From NCBI GenBank assembly GCA_025363505.1, contig JANYDV010000030.1:1-7269 (forward strand): 7,269 bases of DNA, written 5' to 3'. Below are positions 1-5,311 of the stretch, in pieces. The position numbers and the translations under genes were made by a program. Origin of the DNA: Bacteroidota bacterium (lineage in GTDB: Bacteria > Bacteroidota > Ignavibacteria > Palsa-1295). The notes under the pieces were generated by a model. That model did no database searches and had not been told where the DNA came from. It saw only the letters and a list, made by a program, of their open reading frames with translations. Each line of letters starts with the position of its first letter. Position 1 is the first letter of the stretch.

Positions 1-345
1 TTTTTGTTTGCGGGTTCATACAATCAAGGCTTATGGCGACGACCGCTTTCGGATTTTGCTTCGGTAGCCGAGCAACCGAAACAATCAACTATAGCGCCGA
101 TCAACGTCAAGGTGATTGATGATCGAATCACTGTCGAATACTTTAGCGAAGTTGAATTCAATCATCCGAAATTTGAAGTGTATGATATACTTGGCAGATT
201 AATTTTAAAAGTAGTTGAAAATCGCACAAATAAAGGTTGGAATAAAATCTCTTGTTCTTTGCCTCAACTTACTTCCGGCACCTATATATGCACTGTGTCT
301 GTCTCAGGCATTTCGCACTCTCAAAGAATTCAGATCATACGATAA
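1..345 (+). CDS. T9SS-sorted secreted protein, C-terminal part (beta-propeller-like tail plus type A sorting domain); 5' end outside window
   Basis: The reading frame is open from base 1, so only the last 114 residues are seen. Residues 2-19 (LFAGSYNQGLWRRPLSDF) match the phrase that typically closes BNR/YCF48-like beta-propeller repeats in Bacteroidota cargo proteins, so the missing part is probably a propeller; this is inferred from one repeat unit. After a linker, residues 56-114 form a T9SS type A C-terminal domain: FEVYDILGRLI (58-68), then LTSGTYICTV (90-99), then a basic tail ending QRIQIIR. Such domains direct export across the outer membrane through the Por/T9SS machinery and are usually cleaved on the cell surface. 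The stop is TAA at 343-345. The gene converges on the MFS gene with only 16 bp between stops and no evident terminator hairpin there. The function of the passenger cannot be stated. Confidence 0.82.
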   Translation, partial: FLFAGSYNQGLWRRPLSDFASVAEQPKQSTIAPINVKVIDDRITVEYFSEVEFNHPKFEVYDILGRLILKVVENRTNKGWNKISCSLPQLTSGTYICTVSVSGISHSQRIQIIR

Positions 346-361
346 TTTTCCATGTCTTTGA

Positions 362-1603
362 TCACGCAGTATCTTTCTTTGCCAATAATAATGCCATGAC
401 ACCTATTACTATTTCCAAGCTACCACTGTATTGGAACACCACTACTGAGCCGAATTCTCTGACGAGCGGAATGCCGATAGTGATCGAAAGCACGATGAGC
501 GGTCCTTGCAATGATTGATAAAGCGAAAATACCCTACCGCGAAATTCTTCTGCAGTTTGCTCGGTAATCGCAGTGGTGATAGCCACTGTCAGCCCAGTGC
601 CGACAACTCCGAAGAATGAGAATAATATCATCACCGGAAAGAAACTGTGCATAAGTGTGAATGCATACACAACGACACCATCAAGTGCCGCCAGTATGGC
701 AATATTTACTCTGCCACGCACCGTCGAAATATCAAACGGGTGTTTTTCGCGAGGTATGCTCGATAACACCAAGCCTCCGAGTATTCCGCCAATACCAATC
801 GCTGACAAAAGCCATCCCGTCTCGGTCGTACCACCATGTAACACTTCTTTAATATAAATAAAGATAAGGGGAAATTGAATACCAATTACAAAATGAAAGA
901 AGGACATAAGCACGAACAAATAGATGAGTATATCGCTTGATCGAACGGCTCTGAACCCTCCGGAAATTTCTTCCCACAGTCGTACTGTCGGACGCTCGGG
1001 TTCTGTTATTGCTTCGAGATCGAAGACCATCAACGCCGAGAATAAAAAACTAAACGCATTAGCAATAAATGCTACTCGAAAACCGAATACGCCAACGAGA
1101 AATCCACCGAACGAAGGTCCGATAATTAATACTAAACTCAGAATGCTCGAGCGAAGTCCGTTGGCTTGCGTGAGCTTTCCTTCGGGTACATAATGAGGTT
1201 CGAGTGCTTGGCGCGAGGGTTCGAAGAGTTGAGTAAATGCCGCCGATAAAAAGCCACAAGCAAAATACAACCAAACTTGATCAGAGACAGCGGCGATAAT
1301 AAAAACAACAACGCGAAAGAGATCGCTTACTAACAACAGCCGTCTTTTATCAAAGCGATCGACCACATACTGAACAACGGGCAGCGCGATAATACCAGGG
1401 AGCATTTCGGCGATCGTAATCCCGCCAATTGCTACCACATCTTGGCTCTGAGCCGAAACCGCGGCAAGAAATGCCAAATAGCCGACTCTGTCTCCGATGC
1501 CGGAAACAAATGAAGCAGCAAGCAAACGCTTATACGACCGATGGGACGATAATTGTTTGACGCTGGTTACATAACCCGATATTTTATGTATGATAAATTT
1601 CAT
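362..1603 (-). CDS. MFS transporter, MFS_3/EntS-like efflux type, 12 TM
   Basis: 413-residue inner-membrane protein of the major facilitator superfamily, probably a proton-driven exporter of a small molecule; the substrate cannot be read from the sequence. About twelve hydrophobic segments are visible (roughly residues 30-50, 57-81, 88-106, 108-127, 151-172, 174-193, 225-250, 261-282, 301-317, 321-345, 362-382, 386-408), with a charged central loop at 196-222. The loop between TM2 and TM3 has an MFS motif-A variant, VDRFDKRRLL (81-90). FEPSRQALEP (127-136) followed by LTQANGL (144-150), and FRGRVFSL (354-361) in the C-terminal half, are typical of the MFS_3 branch that includes the enterobactin exporter EntS. 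The start is ATG at 1601-1603; there is no Shine-Dalgarno, and a short inverted repeat abuts it. It is the last gene of the minus-strand block, 96 bp after the small secreted protein, so membership of the same transcript is possible but unproven. Length and motifs look intact. Confidence 0.9.
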   Translation of the reverse strand: MKFIIHKISGYVTSVKQLSSHRSYKRLLAASFVSGIGDRVGYLAFLAAVSAQSQDVVAIGGITIAEMLPGIIALPVVQYVVDRFDKRRLLLVSDLFRVVVFIIAAVSDQVWLYFACGFLSAAFTQLFEPSRQALEPHYVPEGKLTQANGLRSSILSLVLIIGPSFGGFLVGVFGFRVAFIANAFSFLFSALMVFDLEAITEPERPTVRLWEEISGGFRAVRSSDILIYLFVLMSFFHFVIGIQFPLIFIYIKEVLHGGTTETGWLLSAIGIGGILGGLVLSSIPREKHPFDISTVRGRVNIAILAALDGVVVYAFTLMHSFFPVMILFSFFGVVGTGLTVAITTAITEQTAEEFRGRVFSLYQSLQGPLIVLSITIGIPLVREFGSVVVFQYSGSLEIVIGVMALLLAKKDTA

Positions 1604-1619
1604 TAACAGGAGTTGTTAA
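1603..1619. repeat. short perfect inverted repeat at the MFS start codon
   Basis: TTAACA (1603-1608) and TGTTAA (1614-1619) are perfect 6-bp arms around a 5-bp centre (GGAGT). The left arm overlaps the first base of the MFS start codon, so it lies in the leader and translation start of that gene. It could be an operator or a small mRNA hairpin occluding initiation. Six-base AT-rich arms also arise by chance, so this is only a candidate. Confidence 0.25.
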
Positions 1620-1699
1620 CCCTGAGAGTATCGTTTTGTTACTGATTTAAAAATAAAAACGGAGAGTGCGATGCGCTTACTTGATGATGACAAAAGACA

Positions 1700-1993
1700 C
1701 TATTGTTTTTTCGGAGCAGAAGTAACAGCCGGTGTTTGCGGAGTGATTTCGGTGCTGTGTGTTTTTGAGCGCTCTACTTGCTGGGCTTTAATCTCATGTT
1801 TACGCTGTTCGAGCTTTTTGGTCAGTTCGTCGCGCTTTGCATCGTCGGTCTGATTTGTGACTTTTGTTTTCGTTGTAGGGGCAACAGGTGCAGTACTGAC
1901 AGATTCTTTCTGTGGCTTTTCGATAGGTGCTTGAGCCATTGCCATAGTGGCAAATAAACTAATCCCTAATGATATAATAAGTGCGCGTGTCAT
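1700..1993 (-). CDS. small secreted/periplasmic protein, charged helix between Pro/Thr-rich segments
   Basis: 97-residue protein that I do not recognise. ATG at 1991-1993 is chosen because it gives a textbook signal peptide: MTR, a hydrophobic core ALIISLGISLFAT, and an AMA|QA cleavage site near residue 20. An upstream in-frame TTG at 2012-2014 would add seven polar residues and is less likely. The mature part of about 77 residues has no further membrane segment: a Pro/Thr/Ser/Val-rich stretch (22-48), a highly charged predicted helix (about 49-78, with KRDELTKKLEQRKHEIKAQQ at 53-72), then a Thr/Pro-rich tail ending APKKQ. There are no cysteines after cleavage. Low complexity limits homology inference. 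It lies 59 bp after the histidine kinase on the same strand, so it may be read through from the two-component operon or be a small envelope protein controlled by it. The clean signal peptide supports a real gene. Confidence 0.72.
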   Translation of the reverse strand: MTRALIISLGISLFATMAMAQAPIEKPQKESVSTAPVAPTTKTKVTNQTDDAKRDELTKKLEQRKHEIKAQQVERSKTHSTEITPQTPAVTSAPKKQ

Positions 1994-2052
1994 TTTGTTG
2001 TGCAATCTCAACAAGACAAAAAGGAAATTCAGTCCTGAAATTGTGTTAATAT

Positions 2053-3669
2053 TTATTCATTTATAGCCACCAGTGGAAGTGTTATGATAAACTTCGAACC
2101 TTCTCCGGGCTTGCTTTCGACAGTGATACTGCCGTTGTGCGCCTCTACTATTGACTTCACAATCGTCAATCCAAGCCCCAGCGACCGGGCAACATATTCT
2201 TCACCTTGATGCGATCGCGCCGATTCTGTGCGATAAAATCTCTGGAAAATTTTTGACGATTCCTCCTTATCAATACCCTTCCCATTATCAGCGACACCAA
2301 ATCTTGCCTCAGCCATTTCGTGCTCAAGAAAGATAGTAACCTCCCCACCTTTCGGTGTATATTTTAATGCGTTATCAAGTAAATTCATCATCACTTGATA
2401 GAGTCGGGTTCGATCGGCATTCACAATAATTTCATTGTTTGATATAGTTGTTGTGAAACGAAGTCCTCGGTCTATTGCCAATATCTCAGCATCTTCGGAA
2501 ATGGAATGCAAAAATGTTTGGAGATTGATTCGTTCGAGTGCAAGCGGCAACCTTCTGTCGTCGGCTTTAGCAAGAAGCAGAAGTCCTTCGACGATTCGCT
2601 GCATCCGTTCAACTTCTTCGGTCATACTCACCAGTAATTTATTGGCTTGTTCGGTTTCCCAAATTTTTCCGTTAACGAGCGAACGTTGCGTTTGTTCTAT
2701 CTCCCCTCGAAGGATAGCCAGCGGCGTTTTTAATTCATGCGAAGCATCGCTCGAAAACTGTGCGATCTGATCAAACGATTGCTCAAGTCGTGAGAACATT
2801 GAATTGAGCGTGGTTACTAAAAGCTTCAATTCTCGGTCCTGTCTTGCCGGAATAGCGATTCGTTGTGAAAGATTTTTTGCGCTGATTTCCTGCGCCGTCT
2901 CAGCAATTTCTTCGATCGGCTTCAGTGCTTTTCGCGAAAGAATAAATCCGCCAAGCGAGGCGACCAGCAAAGCAATCGGCAAGATTAACAAATATGTTCT
3001 CAGCAATCCTGAAACAGTAGCGTCGATATCGTTGGTCGAATAAGCAACAATCACCCCATATTGTTTTGAAACCGCGAACACTGCTCGGACTTCATCACCA
3101 AGAAAATATTCGCTCCCAAGCTTCAGAAGTGTATCGTGTTGGTTAGCAACAGGATTTCCGAATGTGACACGCAGAGATTGTGATGAAAGATTTTTTGTTC
3201 GAAACAATACAGTTGGCTGTCCTGATGAATCAAGCATCATGGTATAAATCTCAACCATATTATTTCTGCGGCTTGTCAATGTTCTCTGGACGATGGCATC
3301 CAACGGATCGCTGGCGGTGCTGTCTTTTCCCGAAAGCTCGATCAGCATTTCATTCATTAGATAGGTCAGGACTCTATCGGTCAATGCCTCGCCGCTTAGC
3401 GAATCAGGTGCTTGTGCAAGTGCATCATCGACAAGATCTTTGAGGGATTCTTGACCAAGATTCGTGCGTGGTTGGGTGCGAGTTCGAGAAAGTTGTTGTG
3501 CCGAACGGGTTTCGACTAAACGGAGTGTCGTTTTAGCATCATCAAGAAGCGAGCTATCAAGTTCGTTCGTTAATGAATTATACAATAGTGCATACTGAAC
3601 CACACCGACAGTGGCGATCGTGAGAACGACCAAAAAAGAATACCATAATACGAGTCTTGCGCGAAGCAC
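2053..3669 (-). CDS. transmembrane sensor histidine kinase (HAMP-HisKA-HATPase_c)
   Basis: 538-residue inner-membrane kinase, partner of the response regulator in the same operon. TM1 is about residues 8-30, preceded by the LRARLVLWY start common in OmpR-partner kinases. The extracytoplasmic sensor is about 31-220: a helical first half, then an alpha/beta part around 137-212. TM2 is about 221-244, and HAMP about 245-298. The HisKA dimerisation helix carries the phospho-acceptor His311 in SSDASHELKTPLAILRGEIE. In the ATPase domain the N box is MMNLLDNALKYTP (427-439, key Asn433), the G1 box is DNGKGID (461-467), the F box is IFQRFYR (474-480) and the G2 region is LGLGLTIVKS (497-506). All catalytic elements are present, so it should be active as kinase/phosphatase. 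The start is GTG at 3667-3669, immediately after the TAA of the beta-barrel gene; any later start would lose TM1. The ligand is unknown. Overall layout resembles CusS/heavy-metal-type sensors, but I see no clear metal site. Confidence 0.95.
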   Translation of the reverse strand: MLRARLVLWYSFLVVLTIATVGVVQYALLYNSLTNELDSSLLDDAKTTLRLVETRSAQQLSRTRTQPRTNLGQESLKDLVDDALAQAPDSLSGEALTDRVLTYLMNEMLIELSGKDSTASDPLDAIVQRTLTSRRNNMVEIYTMMLDSSGQPTVLFRTKNLSSQSLRVTFGNPVANQHDTLLKLGSEYFLGDEVRAVFAVSKQYGVIVAYSTNDIDATVSGLLRTYLLILPIALLVASLGGFILSRKALKPIEEIAETAQEISAKNLSQRIAIPARQDRELKLLVTTLNSMFSRLEQSFDQIAQFSSDASHELKTPLAILRGEIEQTQRSLVNGKIWETEQANKLLVSMTEEVERMQRIVEGLLLLAKADDRRLPLALERINLQTFLHSISEDAEILAIDRGLRFTTTISNNEIIVNADRTRLYQVMMNLLDNALKYTPKGGEVTIFLEHEMAEARFGVADNGKGIDKEESSKIFQRFYRTESARSHQGEEYVARSLGLGLTIVKSIVEAHNGSITVESKPGEGSKFIITLPLVAINE

Positions 3670-3672
3670 TTA
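3667..3672 (-). other. stop/start junction TAA|GTG between beta-barrel gene and kinase gene
   Basis: Read on the minus strand, the stop TAA (3672-3670) is followed with no gap by the kinase's GTG start (3669-3667). Upstream is only a weak purine-rich stretch (GAAGAA at about 3676-3681 by complement). Termination-reinitiation is the simplest way for the kinase to be translated, so kinase output probably depends on translation of the preceding gene. Confidence 0.7.
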
Positions 3673-4377
3673 TTCTTCAGATGTATCGAAGTGATACGAC
3701 AACGAAATCCAAGGAGCAACAGTTGATATTTTTAGCGAGTGTTCTTTGGTGATGGCAACGATACCAAACTCACCGGACAATGTTTTGCCGAAAATGCGAA
3801 TACCGATTGAGAAAGCATCAACCCCTGTCTCGCTGACGAACCAATTCTCGCTCACAAGGGTGTTGTGCGCCGAGATCGAATACTCGCCACCAACCATAAA
3901 AATAGCTGAGTTCGATTCACGAGAAGACGAGTAGCCACCACCAAATCCGGTAAAGACTCCGAACTTCGAGTTTGAATATCCAATCACTCCAAAGCCGTAC
4001 AATGCTGGCTCCCAATTGCGACTTGACCCTGTAATATCAGTAAAAGCAACGCCACCAACTCCACTGAAGCCGTCGTAATCAAACACTTGCAACCCCAGCA
4101 TACCGAAATACAAACTATGACCGGTGATAGTAAATGGCGTGATTCCGCCGCGCACGATTAACTCATCAATAATACCGTAATTAACACACGGCACCGAAAG
4201 CTCGGCAAGTTGCACCGAACCGTGATTTGCAGGGAGTGTGAGTGAGGTTGGGGCGAGGAATAAACGAAAAGTATCATTATCACCGGATAGATGAATACTT
4301 TCGCTCTGTGCCAACGCGATCGTTACACTACAACAGATAATACAAAAAAAATAACAGATTCGCCGCAGTGCAATCAC
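3670..4377 (-). CDS. outer-membrane beta-barrel-like protein encoded between response regulator and kinase
   Basis: 235 residues. The signal peptide is residues 1-23 (RR n-region, cysteine-rich core, cleavage ALA|Q). The mature part is beta-rich with alternating hydrophobic/Gly/aromatic residues, suggesting an outer-membrane barrel of about 210 residues. Recognisable elements are FRLFLAPTSLTLP (37-49), VNYGIIDEL (65-73), ALYGFGVIGYS (125-135), LVSENWF (174-180), GIRIFGKTLSGEFGI (192-206) and a C-terminal beta-signal-like PWISLSYHF (222-230), followed by a five-residue DTSEE tail. The NYGI-D, ENWF and GIR-FG pattern recalls a family of uncharacterised barrel proteins in Bacteroidota-type genomes; I know no assigned function. 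The start is GTG at 4375-4377, overlapping the regulator's TGA; a later start would damage the signal peptide. It is unusual for such a protein to sit inside a two-component operon, and it may be a sensory partner, an autoregulated target, or a porin-like protein under envelope control. Confidence 0.85.
   Translation of the reverse strand: MIALRRICYFFCIICCSVTIALAQSESIHLSGDNDTFRLFLAPTSLTLPANHGSVQLAELSVPCVNYGIIDELIVRGGITPFTITGHSLYFGMLGLQVFDYDGFSGVGGVAFTDITGSSRNWEPALYGFGVIGYSNSKFGVFTGFGGGYSSSRESNSAIFMVGGEYSISAHNTLVSENWFVSETGVDAFSIGIRIFGKTLSGEFGIVAITKEHSLKISTVAPWISLSYHFDTSEE
4374..4377 (-). other. 4-nt GTGA overlap coupling response regulator and beta-barrel gene
   Basis: On the minus strand GTGA spans 4377-4374: GTG (4377-4375) starts the barrel gene and TGA (4376-4374) ends the regulator. 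The only purine-rich sequence nearby, AAAGAG, abuts the GTG and is too close for a normal ribosome-binding site. Translational coupling to the regulator is therefore likely. Confidence 0.75.
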
Positions 4378-5069
4378 TCTTTAATACCGTAGCCAACACC
4401 GCGTTCGCTCATAATAAGACGTTCTTCTTCGGGACGGTTGCCATCAACTTTTTCGCGAAGCCGTTTTACATAGACATCAATCACATTCGAACCCATCGTG
4501 AACGTATAACCCCAAACATGCTGAGTAATCACCGAGCGTGACATTATACGACCTTTAGAGCGCAACATAAATTCGAGCAACTCATATTCTTTTACCGTCA
4601 GTGGTATCTTTACTTCTTCGGTCGGCGAACCTGATTTCAAACGCTTTGCCGTGTGAGTGACGGTATCAAGTACAAGATCGTGCGTCGAAAGGGTCGTTTT
4701 CTTTTCAATATCCGAGCGGCGAAGCAATGACCGTACTCGCGCGGCGAGTTCTTCAAAAAGAAAAGGCTTTGTGAGATAATCATCTGCACCAGCATCAAGA
4801 CCTTCAACTTTCTCGCCGATTTCGGTTTTTGCGGTCAAGCAAAGTATAGGCATACCGCGTCCGGCACTGCGGACTTCTTTGATCACTTCAATACCCGATT
4901 TTTTTGGCATCATCAGATCAGTGATGATCAGATCATAGGTGTTGGCAAGAGCTTTGGTCGTGCCTTCTTCGCCATCGTAGGCAACATCAACATCATACTT
5001 CTCTTCACGCAGCCCTTGCTCAAGAAACTTGGCTACCTTTTTTTCGTCTTCGATTATCAGAATACGCAT
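4374..5069 (-). CDS. OmpR/PhoB-family response regulator (receiver + winged-helix DNA-binding domain)
   Basis: 231-residue cytoplasmic transcription factor, phosphorylated by the kinase of the same operon. Receiver domain is residues 1-117: acidic pair Glu7/Asp8, phospho-acceptor Asp51 in IITDLMMP, switch Thr79 in LCLTAK, and Lys101 in YLTKPF. After a linker, the OmpR-type winged helix is about 127-231: LTVKEYELLEFML (157-169), then VWGYTFTMGSNVIDVYVKRL with the recognition helix (185-204), and the wing RGVGYGI (223-229). NVIDVYVKRLREKVD resembles CusR/CopR-type regulators, but that is not enough to assign metal sensing. ATG at 5067-5069 is chosen because the receiver begins directly (MRILIIEDE), as is normal; an in-frame TTG seven codons upstream is unlikely. 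No Shine-Dalgarno is evident. It is the first gene of the operon, divergent from the S41 protease, so autoregulation from the shared intergenic region is plausible. Confidence 0.95.
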   Translation of the reverse strand: MRILIIEDEKKVAKFLEQGLREEKYDVDVAYDGEEGTTKALANTYDLIITDLMMPKKSGIEVIKEVRSAGRGMPILCLTAKTEIGEKVEGLDAGADDYLTKPFLFEELAARVRSLLRRSDIEKKTTLSTHDLVLDTVTHTAKRLKSGSPTEEVKIPLTVKEYELLEFMLRSKGRIMSRSVITQHVWGYTFTMGSNVIDVYVKRLREKVDGNRPEEERLIMSERGVGYGIKE

Positions 5070-5079
5070 TGTATAAATA

Positions 5080-5092
5080 ATTTGAGTCAAAT
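5080..5092. promoter_or_regulatory. candidate operator palindrome upstream of the response regulator
   Basis: ATTTGA-G-TCAAAT is a perfect 6-bp-arm palindrome with a single central base, ending 11 bp from the regulator's ATG and overlapping the candidate -7 promoter element. A site here would suit autoregulation by the OmpR-type regulator. OmpR-family proteins often bind direct repeats instead, so the assignment is inference. Confidence 0.35.
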
Positions 5093-5095
5093 CTA
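5088..5095 (-). promoter_or_regulatory. possible Bacteroidota-type -7 element (TAGATTTG) for the regulator operon
   Basis: The minus strand reads TAGATTTG here, an exact match to the TAnnTTTG -7 consensus of Bacteroidota primary sigma factors. It would give a very short leader of roughly 15 nt before the ATG at 5069. No TTG is present at the expected -33 distance, so confidence is low. Confidence 0.25.
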
Positions 5096-5149
5096 CGACA
5101 ATCGATACTGCCGATGCCTTACTCTACAAATATTTAACAAAAATGTTTC

Positions 5150-5180
5150 TCAAATCAACTCCCTTTGGCACAAGATTTGA
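5150..5180. repeat. spaced inverted repeat TCAAATC...GATTTGA in the divergent intergenic region
   Basis: TCAAATC (5150-5156) and its exact complement GATTTGA (5174-5180) are separated by 17 bp. The same heptamer occurs at 5087-5093, overlapping the regulator-proximal palindrome, so the element is present three times in about 95 bp. This could be a dispersed regulator-binding half-site. The heptamer also occurs at 7052-7058 within a terminator hairpin, so chance recurrence in AT-rich DNA is not excluded. Confidence 0.3.
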
Positions 5181-5300
5181 TGAATATCTATTCATTGTAT
5201 CGTTCTTTACACAACCCACTATATCTATGCAATAATTGCTTCGGCTGTATTTGAAAGAATTCGCTTCCAAGACACAGCACGGTTCACCCCGGAAACCGAA

Positions 5301-5305
5301 AGGAG
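5301..5305 (+). promoter_or_regulatory. Shine-Dalgarno AGGAG before the S41 protease
   Basis: AGGAG lies 6 nt upstream of the ATG at 5312-5314 and fixes that start. It is the only strong Shine-Dalgarno seen before a gene in this window. Confidence 0.75.
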
Positions 5306-5311
5306 TAATAT

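Larger units (their letters stand above)
5070..5311. promoter_or_regulatory. divergent intergenic region between regulator operon and S41 protease gene
   Basis: 242 AT-rich bases between the two divergent start codons, which must hold at least the promoters of both transcription units. Seen here: a 13-bp palindrome and a TAnnTTTG match close to the regulator gene, a spaced 7-bp inverted repeat in the middle, a further ATTTGA half-site at 5249-5254, and a good Shine-Dalgarno before the protease. I found no convincing sigma-70-like -35/-10 pair and no complete Bacteroidota TTG/TAnnTTTG pair for the plus-strand gene. No RNA gene or credible small ORF is visible. Confidence 0.6.

Noticed and set aside
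573..1193. Plus-strand ORFs of 60-94 codons within the MFS gene region
   Set aside because: They are antisense to a full-length 12-TM transporter and have no recognisable features; they are codon-bias shadows.
1994..2014. TTG start giving a 104-residue version of the small secreted protein
   Set aside because: The ATG at 1993 begins a normal signal peptide; the upstream extension adds polar residues in front of it and has no ribosome-binding site.
2020..2042. Terminator after the kinase gene (TTCAG/CTGAA followed by a T-rich stretch on the minus strand)
   Set aside because: The stem is only 4-5 bp with almost no loop, so it is too weak to call.
2435..3043. Plus-strand ORFs of 79 and 111 codons opposite the kinase gene
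   Set aside because: Antisense shadows of the kinase, whose motifs are complete on the minus strand.
5070..5090. TTG start giving a 238-residue response regulator
   Set aside because: Receiver domains normally begin a few residues before the first beta strand, as with the ATG at 5069; the extension would also overlap the candidate promoter and palindrome.
5280..5298. Small hairpin CGGTT / AACCG just before the protease's Shine-Dalgarno as a riboswitch or thermosensor
   Set aside because: Only five base pairs with a 9-nt loop, and the Shine-Dalgarno itself is not sequestered; no further structure supports regulation.
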